A stretch of DNA of 58,029 bases from Enterococcus dongliensis (GCF_005405225.1 NZ_BJDQ01000014.1:1-58029); one strand, 5' to 3'; counted from the first letter of the stretch, positions 17,993 through 28,063 are shown. Notes: generated from the sequence alone by a model not told the origin. Numbers and translations are program-made.

Positions 17993-18153
17993 ATCCATAA
18001 AACACTGAATGATTTGTCAAATAATTGATTGAAGTATAAAGGAGTAACAGATCTTTACTTTATGAAGTACAAAAAAGCTGACAATTAGTAAGCAGATTTG
18101 TCGACAGAATAAATTCTTGGATGTAAAGTAAAGCCGAATGGAGGAATTACTGA

Positions 18154-19068
18154 ATGTATGATGTAATAATTATCGGCGCAGGTCCTGCTGGGATGACTGC
18201 AGCCTTATATGCTTCACGCTCGAATTTAAAGGTTCTTTTGATTGAACGTGGTGCGCCAGGCGGACAAATGAACAATACCGCTGAGATTGAAAATTATCCA
18301 GGTTTTGAATCCATTATGGGTCCAGAACTTGCGATGAAAATGTACGATGGTGTCACGAAATTTGGGACAGAAAATGCTTATGGGATCGTACAAGACATTA
18401 AAGATCACGGCGATTACAAAGAAGTCATTACTGAAGATACCAGTTATCAAGCAAAAACGATCATTGTTGCTACCGGTTGTGTTCATCGCAAATTAGGTGT
18501 GCCAGGGGAAGAATCTTTTGCTGGACGTGGCGTTTCTTATTGTGCAGTTTGTGATGGGGCATTTTTCCGCAACAAACGATTAATTGTTGTTGGCGGTGGT
18601 GATTCTGCAGTAGAAGAAGCCATCTACTTAACCCGCTTTGCTTCTGAAGTTGTGATTGTTCATCGGCGAGATGAGTTGCGTGCCCAAAAAATTATTCAAG
18701 ATCGTGCCTTTGCTAATGAAAAAATTTCATTTATTTGGGATAGCGTAGTGGATGAGATCGTCGGCAACGATATGGTTGTGACAGGTGCACAGATTCGCAA
18801 TGTCAAAACAGGTGATGTTCATTTAGAACCAATAAATGGTGCCTTTATCTATGTCGGATTGGAACCATTGACTGAACCATTTAAGAAAAGCGGAATCACC
18901 AATGCTGCTGGTTGGATTGAAACTGATTATGAGATGAAAACAAAGATTCCTGGTGTTTTTGCAATTGGGGACGCACGTGAAAAGGATTTGCGCCAGATCA
19001 CTACAGCTGTTGGAGAAGGCGGAATCGCTGGACAACAAGTATATAAATATATTGAAGAACAACATTAA
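18154..19068 (+). CDS. trxB: Thioredoxin reductase
   Basis: TrxB is an NADPH-dependent flavoenzyme that reduces thioredoxin. The 304-residue protein has the FAD motif GAGPAGMTAALYASR (residues 8-22), GGQMNNTAEIENYPG, the redox-active CAVC at Cys130/Cys133, the NADPH motif GGGDSAVEEA around residue 150, and the C-terminal FAIGDAREKDLRQITTA. GGAGG lies before the ATG. It is transcribed alone and ends at a strong terminator. Confidence 0.97.
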   Translation: MYDVIIIGAGPAGMTAALYASRSNLKVLLIERGAPGGQMNNTAEIENYPGFESIMGPELAMKMYDGVTKFGTENAYGIVQDIKDHGDYKEVITEDTSYQAKTIIVATGCVHRKLGVPGEESFAGRGVSYCAVCDGAFFRNKRLIVVGGGDSAVEEAIYLTRFASEVVIVHRRDELRAQKIIQDRAFANEKISFIWDSVVDEIVGNDMVVTGAQIRNVKTGDVHLEPINGAFIYVGLEPLTEPFKKSGITNAAGWIETDYEMKTKIPGVFAIGDAREKDLRQITTAVGEGGIAGQQVYKYIEEQH

Positions 19069-19072
19069 TCTC

Positions 19073-19101
19073 AAGAAGGCAGCTAGCTGCCTTCTTTTTT
19101 C
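19073..19101 (+). terminator. Terminator of trxB
   Basis: A perfect 24-nt palindrome (AAGAAGGCAG/CTGCCTTCTT around CTAG) followed by TTTT. Confidence 0.9.
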
Positions 19102-19211
19102 GTAAGATTACTAAAAAAATTTCACCTAAGGCAAGATACAAGTCCCCTTTGCTGGCTATGGCAGTAATGGTATACTTAATTGGTAAGAAAATTTTGAAAG
19201 AGGTGTGTTTC

Positions 19212-20936
19212 ATGTCTTGGGAACAAGTTTATGAACAATGGATCGATTCAGATAAATTAGATGAAAAAATGCGTAAAGAATTACAAGACTTAGGCAAAGA
19301 TCCTGAGTTGAAAAAAGATGCGTTTTATAAACCATTAGAATTTGGAACCGCAGGGATGCGCGGAATCTTGGGACCGGGTGTCAATCGAATGAATATTTTT
19401 ACGGTTCGTCAAGCGACAGAAGGCCTAGCACGTTTTATGGATACACAAGATCCTGAGACGAAACGTCGAGGAGTAGCAATTGCCTACGATTCACGCCACA
19501 TGTCGCCAGAGTTTGCTATGGAAGCAGCGAAAACTTTAGCAAAACATGACATTCCTTCCTTTGTATTCGAAAGTCTGCGCCCAACGCCTGAATTATCTTT
19601 TGCGGTACGTTTTGAAAATGCCTTCACTGGAATCATGATCACAGCGTCTCATAATCCGGCAGAATACAATGGGTATAAAGTCTATGGAGAAGACGGGGGC
19701 CAGATGCCGCCAGAAGATGCCGATGCATTGACAACCTTTGTCCGAAATGTAGAAAACCCGTTAGAAGTTGAAGTATTGTCTGATGAAGAAGTGGAACATA
19801 GCGGGCTGATTACTATCATTGGCGATGAAGTTGATTCTGCCTATTTAAAAGAAATCAAATCAGTAACAATCAATCAATCATTGATTGACGAGATGGGCAA
19901 AGAATTAACATTAGTTTATACACCTTTGCATGGTACCGGTAAGATGTTAGGTGAAAAAGCTTTGAGACAGGCTGGTTTTGAAAAATTCGTGCTTGTTCCA
20001 GAACAAGCGATTGCTGATCCTGATTTTTCAACTGTAAAATCACCAAATCCAGAAGAACATTCTGCTTTTGAATATGCCATCAAATTAGGCGAAGAAGCTG
20101 ATGCTGACTTGTTGATCGCTACCGATCCAGATGCAGATCGACTTGGGGCAGCGGTCCGTTTACCTGATGGGCGTTATCAAGTATTGACTGGAAATCAAAT
20201 CGGAGCCATTATGATTCGTTATATTTTAGAAGCGCATAAACAAGCAGGAACGTTACCAGAAAATGCGGTGGTCTTAAAATCAATCGTATCAAGTGAACTT
20301 GCGACAACTATTGCCTCTTCCTACAATGTGAAAATGGTAGATGTATTGACTGGGTTCAAATTTATTGCGGAAAAAATCCAACAATATGAAAATGATCATT
20401 CCCAAACATTTATGTTTGGTTTTGAAGAAAGCTATGGCTATTTGATTAAATCATTTGTTCGTGATAAAGATGCAATCCAAACATTAGTATTATTGGCCGA
20501 AGTAGCAGCATATTATAAAAAACAAGGAAAAACATTGTATGATGGCTTGCAAGATATTTTTGCGGAATACGGCTATTATGCAGAAAAAACAATCTCTGTT
20601 ACATTAAATGGGGCAGAAGGTGCAGAACGGATTCAAACAATCATGGAAAATTTACGTAATGAAGCACCAAAAGACTTTGCTGATGTGGCGATTACATTAA
20701 CTGAGGATTTCAAAACGTCCAGAGCAATCACAGCTGACGGTTCTGAAAATGCAATCGACATGCCGGCTTCAGATGTTTTGAAATATACGTTAGCTGATGA
20801 AACTTGGCTAGCAATCAGACCTTCTGGGACCGAACCAAAAATTAAATTATATATCGGTGTGAAAGGTGATTCTCATGATGCCGCCGCAGAAAAAATTGCG
20901 ACGTATGAAGAAGCAATCCGTAAAATTGCCGAGTAA
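19212..20936 (+). CDS. pgcA: Phosphoglucomutase/phospho-sugar mutase
   Basis: This enzyme interconverts glucose-6-phosphate and glucose-1-phosphate for envelope sugar synthesis. It has 574 residues, the length of Bacillus PgcA. Phospho-serine Ser146 lies in ITASHNPAEYNGYK, the Mg loop in ATDPDADRLG, the sugar loop in GFEESYGY, and the phosphate-binding RPSGTEPKIK near the C-terminus. An in-frame ATG exists at 19149, but AGAGGTG lies directly before the ATG at 19212 and the protein then begins MSWEQVYEQW, the family's normal start. The ArsR gene follows after 14 nt. Confidence 0.96.
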   Translation: MSWEQVYEQWIDSDKLDEKMRKELQDLGKDPELKKDAFYKPLEFGTAGMRGILGPGVNRMNIFTVRQATEGLARFMDTQDPETKRRGVAIAYDSRHMSPEFAMEAAKTLAKHDIPSFVFESLRPTPELSFAVRFENAFTGIMITASHNPAEYNGYKVYGEDGGQMPPEDADALTTFVRNVENPLEVEVLSDEEVEHSGLITIIGDEVDSAYLKEIKSVTINQSLIDEMGKELTLVYTPLHGTGKMLGEKALRQAGFEKFVLVPEQAIADPDFSTVKSPNPEEHSAFEYAIKLGEEADADLLIATDPDADRLGAAVRLPDGRYQVLTGNQIGAIMIRYILEAHKQAGTLPENAVVLKSIVSSELATTIASSYNVKMVDVLTGFKFIAEKIQQYENDHSQTFMFGFEESYGYLIKSFVRDKDAIQTLVLLAEVAAYYKKQGKTLYDGLQDIFAEYGYYAEKTISVTLNGAEGAERIQTIMENLRNEAPKDFADVAITLTEDFKTSRAITADGSENAIDMPASDVLKYTLADETWLAIRPSGTEPKIKLYIGVKGDSHDAAAEKIATYEEAIRKIAE

Positions 20937-20950
20937 ATGAGGGCTAAAAA

Positions 20951-21238
20951 ATGAAGGAACACGAAGAGTTTCAAGCGGTCAGTCAATTTTTTAAAGTTTT
21001 GAGTGATCCAACACGGCTGAAGATTTTAATGTTTCTAAAAGAAGGGGAACGCAATGTCTCTTCTATCAGCGACACGTTGATGATGGAACAGTCTGCTGTT
21101 TCTCATCAATTACGACTATTACGGGACAATCGTTTAGTGAAGGCACGTCGTGATGGCAAGGCTATGCTGTACAGTTTAGACGATCAGCACGTCTTAGATG
21201 TTTTAGAACAAACCTTTCGTCATGTCTTACATCAATAA
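20951..21238 (+). CDS. ArsR/SmtB family zinc-type sensor repressor (CzrA-like)
   Basis: This 95-residue winged-helix repressor has the core DPTRLKILMFLKEG...SAVSHQLRLLRDN. The C-terminal helix carries Asp78, His80, His91 and His94, exactly the D-x-H-x10-H-x2-H spacing of the alpha-5 Zn/Co site of CzrA. The Cys-based alpha-3 site of arsenic or cadmium sensors is absent. I therefore predict a Zn(II)-responsive derepressor. Unlike czrA, it has no efflux pump next to it; it follows pgcA by 14 nt and ends at a strong terminator. Its targets are unknown. Ser/Thr residues in the recognition helix are ordinary. Confidence 0.88.
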   Translation: MKEHEEFQAVSQFFKVLSDPTRLKILMFLKEGERNVSSISDTLMMEQSAVSHQLRLLRDNRLVKARRDGKAMLYSLDDQHVLDVLEQTFRHVLHQ

Positions 21239-21241
21239 AAG

Positions 21242-21282
21242 GGAGCTTTTCCAAATTTTTTGGAAAAGCTCTTTTTTTTTAT
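21242..21282 (+). terminator. Terminator of the pgcA-arsR unit
   Basis: GAGCTTTTCCAAA/TTTGGAAAAGCTC stem followed by a run of T. Confidence 0.9.
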
Positions 21283-21365
21283 AAGAATTTTGTTATACTG
21301 TTAGCTAACTATTAGAATATGATGAAATTATCTTTAATAAGAATACAATTTAATGGAGGCGGATT

Positions 21366-22655
21366 ATGGAAAAAACAGTCAAGGTGGGTCTATTAGGGTT
21401 AGGTGTCGTAGGGACCGGTGTCTTAGAAATTCTAGCCGACCATCAAGAAAAAATTAAAAAAAGTATTGGTGCTTCCTTAGTTGTATCGAAAGCCTTGATT
21501 CGACCAGGAGAAGATAAAAGTGCGCTAGCCAAAAAATATAATCTAGAATTAGTCACAGAACTAGAAGCAATTTTAGCTGATCCTGAGATTGCGATTGTAG
21601 TAGAAGTGATGGGACGAATCGAGCCAGCTAGAACATTCATCAAAAAAGCATTGCTATCAGGAAAACACGTTGTAACGGCCAACAAGGATCTGTTAGCCCA
21701 ATATGGAAGTGAGTTAGTTGATCTAGCCCGCGATCAACAACGGAATTTATATTACGAAGCGAGTGTTGCCGGTGGGATTCCAATCTTACGAACGATTGCG
21801 AACAGTTTAGCAGCTGATGATATTACAGAAGTTTTAGGAATCGTCAATGGTACGACCAATTATATGTTGACTAAAATGGTGCAAGAACACCGAACATATG
21901 AAGAAACATTAAAAGAAGCTCAAGAACTTGGTTTTGCAGAAAGTGATCCTACCAATGATGTTGATGGGATTGATGCAGCGTATAAGATGGTCATTTTAAG
22001 CAAGTTTGCTTTTGGTATGACTGTTACAATGGATCAAGTCAAGATCAAAGGAATCCGCGGCTTAGCAGCTGAAGATGTCTCGATGGCTGATCGACTTGGT
22101 TATACCGTAAAATTAATTGGTTCAACGATAAAAAAAGACGACTCGATCTCAGTAGAAGTAGGTCCTGTCTTAGTAGCCCATCACCATCCGCTTGCTTCAA
22201 TTCACAATGAAATGAACGCGGTATTTATCAAAAGTTCAGGCATCGGTGAATCAATGTATTATGGTCCTGGTGCCGGTAGTCGACCTACAGCAACAAGTAT
22301 CGTAGCGGATCTGATGACGATTGTTAATAAGATGAAAAAAAATACAGTCGGTCATCGTTTCACCGGCTATACACAACCAACGAAAATCACGCCGCCTACT
22401 GAAAACATCAGTAAATATTTCTTGTCATTAGAGATGCCAGATGAGCATGGACAATTTTTAAAACTTGCTGAAATTATGTCACAGGCAGAAGTTGGGTTTG
22501 AACAAGTCGTTCAAGAAAAAGGGGATGGTGCACATGCCCGAGTCGTTTTGATTACTCATGCGACCTCTGAAACAAAACTAGCAACGATTCAACAAGCAAT
22601 CAAAGAAAAAACTAAGTATAAATTATTATCATTGATGAAAGTTATGGGGGAATAA
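21366..22655 (+). CDS. hom: Homoserine dehydrogenase
   Basis: Hom reduces aspartate semialdehyde to homoserine, the branch point to threonine and methionine. The 429-residue protein has the nucleotide-binding [12 protein letters not shown] at residues 8-19, TANKDLLA, the catalytic-domain motif [14 protein letters not shown], and [21 protein letters not shown]-terminal ACT domain (about 350-429) is where threonine feedback occurs in the family. GGAGG precedes the ATG. thrC follows after two bases. Aspartokinase and semialdehyde dehydrogenase are not in the window. Confidence 0.97.
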   Translation: MEKTVKVGLLGLGVVGTGVLEILADHQEKIKKSIGASLVVSKALIRPGEDKSALAKKYNLELVTELEAILADPEIAIVVEVMGRIEPARTFIKKALLSGKHVVTANKDLLAQYGSELVDLARDQQRNLYYEASVAGGIPILRTIANSLAADDITEVLGIVNGTTNYMLTKMVQEHRTYEETLKEAQELGFAESDPTNDVDGIDAAYKMVILSKFAFGMTVTMDQVKIKGIRGLAAEDVSMADRLGYTVKLIGSTIKKDDSISVEVGPVLVAHHHPLASIHNEMNAVFIKSSGIGESMYYGPGAGSRPTATSIVADLMTIVNKMKKNTVGHRFTGYTQPTKITPPTENISKYFLSLEMPDEHGQFLKLAEIMSQAEVGFEQVVQEKGDGAHARVVLITHATSETKLATIQQAIKEKTKYKLLSLMKVMGE

Positions 22656-22657
22656 AC

Positions 22658-23716
22658 ATGTACGAAGGTCTATTAAAACAATATAAAGAATATTTACCAA
22701 TCACGGATAAAACACCTGAAATTGCTTTAGCTGAAGGAAACACACCGCTGATTCCATTGAAAAATTTGTCAAAAGAGTTAGGGATTACTTTATATGGAAA
22801 ATATGAAGGTCTAAATCCAACAGGTTCATTTAAAGATCGCGGAATGGTGATGGCAGTAGCAAAAGCAGTGGAAGATGGTGCTAAAGCGATCATTTGTGCC
22901 TCAACAGGAAACACAAGTGCAGCAGCTGCAGCTTACGCAACACGTGCAGGGATTAAAGCCTATGTCGTGATTCCAGACGGAAAAATCGCATTAGGAAAAT
23001 TAGCACAAGCGATTGCTTACGGAGCAGATATCATCTCGATTCCTGGGAATTTTGATGAAGCATTGAAAGCTGTTCGTGACATCGCTAAAACTGAAGCAGT
23101 CGCATTAGTAAATTCAGTGAATCCATATCGTTTAGAAGGTCAAAAAACAGCTGCTTTTGAAGTTTGCGAACAATTAGGCAAAGCACCTGATGTGTTAGCA
23201 ATTCCAGTCGGCAATGCCGGGAATATTTCTGCTTATTGGAAAGGGTTCAAAGAATGGCATGAGAAAAAAGGAACAGATTTACCACGAATGCACGGTTTTG
23301 AAGCCGAAGGAGCGGCAGCTATTGTAAAAGGTCAAGTGATTGAAGCACCTGAAACAGTTGCGACAGCTATTCGAATTGGAAATCCGGCTAGTTGGAAACT
23401 AGCCGAAGCTGCTCGTGATGAATCAAAAGGGTATATTGATTCAGTCACTGATGCAGAAATCTTGAATGCTTATCGCAAAGTTGCATCACAAGAAGGTGTT
23501 TTTGTTGAACCAGGTTCAGCTGCTTCATTAGCCGGAGTAATCCAACATGTAAAAAATGGTCGAATCAAACCAGGTGAGACAGTTGTAACAGTATTTACCG
23601 GCAACGGCTTAAAAGATCCTGATACAGCAATCAAAGAAACAGATATCAAAATCAATAAAATGAGTGATGTGGAGGACATGCGCCGACATTTACGTGAAGG
23701 AGTGGCCGCTCTATGA
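22658..23716 (+). CDS. thrC: Threonine synthase
   Basis: ThrC converts O-phosphohomoserine to threonine with PLP. The 352-residue form is the short class common in Firmicutes. The PLP lysine is Lys59 in [25 protein letters not shown] binds the substrate; the phosphate-binding loop is [13 protein letters not shown]. It starts two bases after hom, with GGGGGA as ribosome binding site, and its end overlaps thrB by four bases (ATGA). Confidence 0.97.
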   Translation: MYEGLLKQYKEYLPITDKTPEIALAEGNTPLIPLKNLSKELGITLYGKYEGLNPTGSFKDRGMVMAVAKAVEDGAKAIICASTGNTSAAAAAYATRAGIKAYVVIPDGKIALGKLAQAIAYGADIISIPGNFDEALKAVRDIAKTEAVALVNSVNPYRLEGQKTAAFEVCEQLGKAPDVLAIPVGNAGNISAYWKGFKEWHEKKGTDLPRMHGFEAEGAAAIVKGQVIEAPETVATAIRIGNPASWKLAEAARDESKGYIDSVTDAEILNAYRKVASQEGVFVEPGSAASLAGVIQHVKNGRIKPGETVVTVFTGNGLKDPDTAIKETDIKINKMSDVEDMRRHLREGVAAL

Positions 23717-24576
23717 AAATCCGCGTCCCAGCAACCAGTGCGAATTTAGGTCCTGGTTTTGACTCATGTGGCATTGCTTTGTCTCGATATTTGACTATCG
23801 AAATAGGTCCTGAAACAAGAACTTGGCAGATCAATCATCAATTAGGCAGTGAGATTCCCTCAGATGAAAAAAATCTGTTGATTAAAACGGCGTTAGATCT
23901 AGCGCCGACATTGAGACCTCACAAAATTACGATGATTTCAGATATTCCAATTGCTCGTGGTTTGGGAAGCAGTTCATCGGTCATAGTAGCAGGGATCGAA
24001 TTGGCTAATCGCTTAGGAAATCTAGGAATGACTCCGCAACAAAAAGTGGCATATGCGACAAAAATTGAAGGTCATCCTGATAATGTCGCTCCTGCAATTT
24101 GCGGAGACTTTGTAGTGGCAAGTTACAACAACAATGAAGTAAATTTTGTGGAACATACTTTTCCTGATTGTGATGTGATCGCCTTTATTCCTGATCATGA
24201 ATTACTAACTTCAGAAAGTCGTGGGGTTTTACCAAAAGAATTGTCGTATCATGATGCAGTGAAGGCGAGCTCGATTGGAAATGTCATGATTGCGGCGATT
24301 TTAAATGGAAATTTGCCATTGGCTGGAAAAATGATGGAACGAGATATTTTACACGAAAGTCATCGACAACATTTAGTTCCTCATTTAAAAAAAATTCGGA
24401 CGCTATGCAAAACATATGGCGGCTATGGCAGCTTTTTAAGTGGAGCGGGTCCGACAGTTTTAGTGTTGACACCACCAGAAAATACAGAAAAATTAGTGAC
24501 GGCTTTGAAAGGACTCAATCATGAAGCGTTGATTGATGTACTTTCGATTGAAAGAGAAGGCGTTCAAATATTTTAA
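23713..24576 (+). CDS. thrB: Homoserine kinase
   Basis: ThrB phosphorylates homoserine, committing it to threonine. The 287-residue GHMP-family kinase has the N-terminal [16 protein letters not shown], the ATP loop [15 protein letters not shown] around residue 85, and a C-terminal [14 protein letters not shown] motif. The start is fixed by the ATGA overlap with thrC. The order hom-thrC-thrB is the standard Firmicutes operon. The Met T-box leader begins a few bases after the stop. Confidence 0.97.
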   Translation: MKIRVPATSANLGPGFDSCGIALSRYLTIEIGPETRTWQINHQLGSEIPSDEKNLLIKTALDLAPTLRPHKITMISDIPIARGLGSSSSVIVAGIELANRLGNLGMTPQQKVAYATKIEGHPDNVAPAICGDFVVASYNNNEVNFVEHTFPDCDVIAFIPDHELLTSESRGVLPKELSYHDAVKASSIGNVMIAAILNGNLPLAGKMMERDILHESHRQHLVPHLKKIRTLCKTYGGYGSFLSGAGPTVLVLTPPENTEKLVTALKGLNHEALIDVLSIEREGVQIF

Positions 24577-24594
24577 TTGCAATGAAAAGAAGAG

Positions 24595-24812
24595 TACAAT
24601 GAATCGGACTTGACAGAGAGCTTCAGCAGGTGAGAAGAAGCAGCAGCGATTGATTAGAAGATGGCCTTGGAGCAATTGTCAATCTGACACGGGAACGCCC
24701 GTTACAGCAGTTCGTAGCAATACGACAAAAGTTCAGTCTTGTAAGAGATTGATAAACTAAGGTGGTACCACGGCACTCCCGTCCTTTCATTGTGAAGGAC
24801 GGGAGTTTTTTG
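24595..24812 (+). promoter_or_regulatory. T-box leader, methionine specifier
   Basis: The conserved T-box sequence AAGGTGGTACCACG lies at 24759-24772. It is followed by a terminator stem CTCCCGTCCTT/AAGGACGGGAG and a T run (to 24812). Stem I starts near GACAGAGAGC, and the likely specifier codon ATG is at 24661-24663 in AGAAGATGGCC, matching the downstream methionine genes. Uncharged tRNA-Met should favour the antiterminator and expression of metY-metA. A possible promoter is TACAAT near 24594 with TTTAAT 17 nt upstream. Confidence 0.88.
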
Positions 24813-24916
24813 TTTGTCAGTCGATTTTGCGGGATGATAATTTGAAATACATATTTTTTTTCAAAGTCAAAAAGTAATTTTGGAATGAAAAAGCTAAATA
24901 ATTAGGAGGAAGAACA

Positions 24917-26188
24917 ATGGAATTTGAAACGAAATGTTTGCATGCAGGGTATCAACCTGGAAATGGGGAGCCGCGCGTTCTGCCAATCACTCAAAGTACG
25001 ACATATACTTACGGATCAACAGAAGAAATCGGGAAATTGTTTGACTTAGAAGAAGCGGGGTATTTTTATACCCGTTTAGCAAATCCAACGACAGGTGCAG
25101 TGGAAGAAAAAATCGCAGCACTAGAAGGAGGTGTGGGGGCACTTTGTACTGCTTCAGGACAAGCAGCTACTTTTTATGCCTTGTTGAATATTTTAGAAAC
25201 CGGCGATCATCTAATTTCTTCAAGTTATATTTATGGGGGAACGTACAATTTGTTTGCTCATACTTTTAGAAAGATGGGCATAGAAGTGACTTTTGTCGAT
25301 CAAGATGCTTCTCAAGCAGAATTATTGCAAGCAGCAAGACCAAACACGAAAGCAATTTTTGGGGAAACAATTGCCAACCCAGCAATAAAAGTATTGGATC
25401 AAGAAAAGTTTGCTGCAGTAGCAAAAAAATTGGCTATTCCTTTTATCATTGATAATACTTTTGCAACGCCATATTTTTGTCGCCCATTTGAATTTGGAGC
25501 AGATATCGTTGTTCACAGCACTACTAAATATTTAGACGGTCATGCTGTACAAACCGGTGGTGTGATTGTTGACGGTGGGACTTTTGATTGGAACAACGGG
25601 AAATTCCCTCAACTTTCTGAACCAGATGAAACGTATCATGGCATCGTTTATACAGAAAAATTTGGTAATGCTGCCTATATTACCAAAGCCCGTGTGCAGT
25701 TAATGCGCGATTTAGGTGCAGCACCTGCACCACAAAATTCATTTTTGTTGAATCTCGGGATGGAGACGCTGCCTGTTCGGATGGATCGGCATTATCAAAA
25801 TGCCTTGGCCGTCGCAGAATTTTTAACAAAACAACCGGCGGTCAAACAAGTCTATTACCCAGGACTGAAGACCGATGAAAACTATTCATTGGCACAAAAA
25901 TATGTCCCAAATGGTTTGTGCGGAGTCATCTCGGTAGAGTTTGCAGCAGGGAAAAAGGCAGCTGCTAAATGGTTAGATACGTTAAAACTCGTTTCATTAG
26001 AAGTCCATGTGGCAGACATTCGGACCTGTGCACTACATCCAGCGACCTCTACCCATCGTCAATTAACAGATGAAGAATTGTTGCAAGCAGGAATCTCGCC
26101 AGGACTTGTGCGTTTATCTTGCGGCATCGAAAATGTGAACGATATTCTTGCCGATTTACAGCAAGCATTTGATAAATTGGAGGGATGA
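24917..26188 (+). CDS. metY: O-acetylhomoserine sulfhydrylase
   Basis: This PLP enzyme makes homocysteine from O-acetylhomoserine and sulfide. The 423-residue protein has the long-form Cys/Met-metabolism fold, with the PLP lysine Lys204 in VVHSTTKYLDGHA, the N-terminal ETKCLHAGYQP, and YTRLANPTTGAVEEKIAALEGG. The ~420-residue length and YTRLANPT version separate it from the shorter cystathionine synthases. It is controlled by the upstream Met T-box and precedes metA, which supplies its substrate. The stop is 3 nt before the metA ATG. Confidence 0.94.
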   Translation: MEFETKCLHAGYQPGNGEPRVLPITQSTTYTYGSTEEIGKLFDLEEAGYFYTRLANPTTGAVEEKIAALEGGVGALCTASGQAATFYALLNILETGDHLISSSYIYGGTYNLFAHTFRKMGIEVTFVDQDASQAELLQAARPNTKAIFGETIANPAIKVLDQEKFAAVAKKLAIPFIIDNTFATPYFCRPFEFGADIVVHSTTKYLDGHAVQTGGVIVDGGTFDWNNGKFPQLSEPDETYHGIVYTEKFGNAAYITKARVQLMRDLGAAPAPQNSFLLNLGMETLPVRMDRHYQNALAVAEFLTKQPAVKQVYYPGLKTDENYSLAQKYVPNGLCGVISVEFAAGKKAAAKWLDTLKLVSLEVHVADIRTCALHPATSTHRQLTDEELLQAGISPGLVRLSCGIENVNDILADLQQAFDKLEG

Positions 26189-26191
26189 GAC

Positions 26192-27127
26192 ATGCCAATT
26201 CGTTTAGAACCTGATTTTCCAGCAAAAACTATTTTAGAGTCTGAAGATATTTTTGCAATTGATACTTCTCGTGCCAAACATCAAGATATCCGTCCGCTAA
26301 AGTTATTGATCCTGAATCTAATGCCCAATAAAATTGACACAGAAATTCATTTATTGCGCTTGATCAGTCAAAGTCCGTTACAGATTGATGTAGATTTTTT
26401 AAAGACTACTAGCCATGAGCACAAGCACACGAGCAAGAATCATTTAGATGAATTTTATTTGGATTTCTCCCACGTGAAAGAGAACTGTTATGATGGTTTG
26501 ATTATTACGGGAGCGCCAGTAGAACAAATGGATTTTGAAGAAGTCGATTACTGGTCAGAGTTGGTAGAAATCATGGAATGGAGCCAATTATCGGTGACTT
26601 CGGTTGTCCATATTTGTTGGGGAGCACAAGCCGGGTTGTATCATCACTTTGGCATTGAAAAAGTCGCTTTTACTGAAAAACTATTTGGGATTTATAAACA
26701 AGATATTCAGCATCATTTCCGTTTGTTTAGGGGCTTTGATGATCGCTTTTGGATGCCGCAATCTCGTTATACGGGGATCAATGAAGAACAAGTTCAGCAG
26801 AAAAAGATCAAAGTAATCGCTCAAGATGAAAATAAGCAGTCGACTATTTTGATTTCTGAAGACGAGCACGATGTTTTTTTGATGGGACATTTTGAATATG
26901 GGACGGATACTTTGGAAAAAGAATATTTACGAGATCGTGAACGAGGGGTAATCACTGCACTCCCGCAGAACTATTACGAAAACGGTATTGTCCATAATTG
27001 TTGGCGAGCACAAGCTCATTTGTTTTATCACAATTGGTTAAATGACGTCTATCAGCTAACACCTTATCACTTAGAAGATATTCGACAATTGCAAAAAGAA
27101 AGAAGACTAAGATCGATTAGATCTTAG
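26192..27127 (+). CDS. metA: Homoserine O-acetyltransferase (MetA family)
   Basis: MetA activates homoserine for methionine synthesis. The 311-residue protein has the catalytic Cys142 in HICWGAQAGLYHHFG and a C-terminal HFEYG with the expected His. At residue 111 it has Glu (GAPVEQMDFEEV), where succinyl-CoA-using enzymes have Gly. In MetA this residue is known to decide the acyl donor, so I predict acetyl-CoA, matching the O-acetylhomoserine enzyme upstream. Many databases would label it succinyltransferase. GGAGG precedes the ATG. The last codons form half of a terminator hairpin. Confidence 0.94.
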   Translation: MPIRLEPDFPAKTILESEDIFAIDTSRAKHQDIRPLKLLILNLMPNKIDTEIHLLRLISQSPLQIDVDFLKTTSHEHKHTSKNHLDEFYLDFSHVKENCYDGLIITGAPVEQMDFEEVDYWSELVEIMEWSQLSVTSVVHICWGAQAGLYHHFGIEKVAFTEKLFGIYKQDIQHHFRLFRGFDDRFWMPQSRYTGINEEQVQQKKIKVIAQDENKQSTILISEDEHDVFLMGHFEYGTDTLEKEYLRDRERGVITALPQNYYENGIVHNCWRAQAHLFYHNWLNDVYQLTPYHLEDIRQLQKERRLRSIRS

Positions 27128-27135
27128 TTTTCTTC
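27107..27135. terminator. Terminator hairpin inside the converging ends of metA and the DUF299 gene
   Basis: CTAAGATC (27107-27114) and GATCTTAG (27120-27127) pair around GATTA, followed by TTTTCTTC on the plus strand and preceded by a mirror run on the other. The two genes overlap by four bases here, so their final codons double as the stem. Confidence 0.65.
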
Positions 27136-27978
27136 TTCCATGAAATAATAACTATGGTCTTCTAAATCTAACGCATTCATAATCATAGCAGCGGTCTCTT
27201 CAATTGAAAGAGTCGCTACATTGATAATCTCACAACCTAATTTATGATAGAGCTCATGAGCAAATTTTAGTTCTGCTTGGATTTTTTCTCGATCTGAATA
27301 GGCTGTCTCAGGATTTAGTCCATAGGCACGCATCCGTTCTTTGCGAATGCCGATTAAAACTTCTGGGTCATTAGTCAAGCCGACGATTTTTTTCGGATCG
27401 ATTTCAAACAATTGTTTAGGAATATGTGCTTGAGGGATCAATGGCAAGTTGGCGACTTTCAAGTTTTTATTTGCAAGATACAAACTCAATGGTGTTTTGG
27501 AGGTACGAGAGACACCAAGCAAGACGACATCAGCTTCCAAAAAGCCTCGAGGGTCTTTACCATCATCATATTTTACGGCAAATTCCATTGCTTTGATACG
27601 CTTGAAATAATTCTCATTCAAATGATGCAATGCGCCTCGTTCGCCGGATGGCTCAAGTTGTGCGCGTTTACCGATTTCACTAACGACGGGATTCAATAGA
27701 TCCATCGTGAACAACTCTTCATTATCAGAAAAATCTTTAGCGATTTTGGCTAATTTGGGATCAATCAATGTATAAATGATCATACCATTTTCAGCTTTGG
27801 CATCGTTCAACGCCTTCATCAGTAATTCTTCCGTGTGTACAAAAGTCCGTCGGAAAAGACAAAATTCCACAGTAGGGTATTGTGCCATCGAGGCTTGTGC
27901 TAATTTCGAAGCCGTTTCTCCCGCGGAATCGGAGATGATGAAAATAGTGACAACTTCATTTTGTTTTTCGCTATCCAT
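27124..27978 (-). CDS. DUF299 PPDK/PEP-synthase regulatory kinase-phosphorylase, copy 1
   Basis: DUF299 (COG1806) proteins switch pyruvate phosphate dikinase or PEP synthase off and on by ADP-dependent phosphorylation and Pi-dependent dephosphorylation of a threonine. This 284-residue copy has the N-terminal IFIISDSAGETASKLAQA and the nucleotide loop VLLGVSRTSKTPLSLYLANK, then KVANLPLIPQ. It is a full-length member. It is monocistronic and convergent with metA. A second copy lies next to ccpN at 51082-51894; no dikinase gene is in view, so the partner is unknown. Confidence 0.9.
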   Translation of the reverse strand: MDSEKQNEVVTIFIISDSAGETASKLAQASMAQYPTVEFCLFRRTFVHTEELLMKALNDAKAENGMIIYTLIDPKLAKIAKDFSDNEELFTMDLLNPVVSEIGKRAQLEPSGERGALHHLNENYFKRIKAMEFAVKYDDGKDPRGFLEADVVLLGVSRTSKTPLSLYLANKNLKVANLPLIPQAHIPKQLFEIDPKKIVGLTNDPEVLIGIRKERMRAYGLNPETAYSDREKIQAELKFAHELYHKLGCEIINVATLSIEETAAMIMNALDLEDHSYYFMEEEN

Positions 27979-28063
27979 AAAGAAAATCTCCCTTGCAATC
28001 AGTGATAATTTATTATACCATACAGTTTATTCGGAATCATTACACTTTGAAACGAGGGATACA

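Noticed and set aside
24577-24675. A minus-strand open frame (24493-24675) across the thrB end and T-box.
   Set aside because: It overlaps a conserved structured leader and thrB and has no ribosome binding site.
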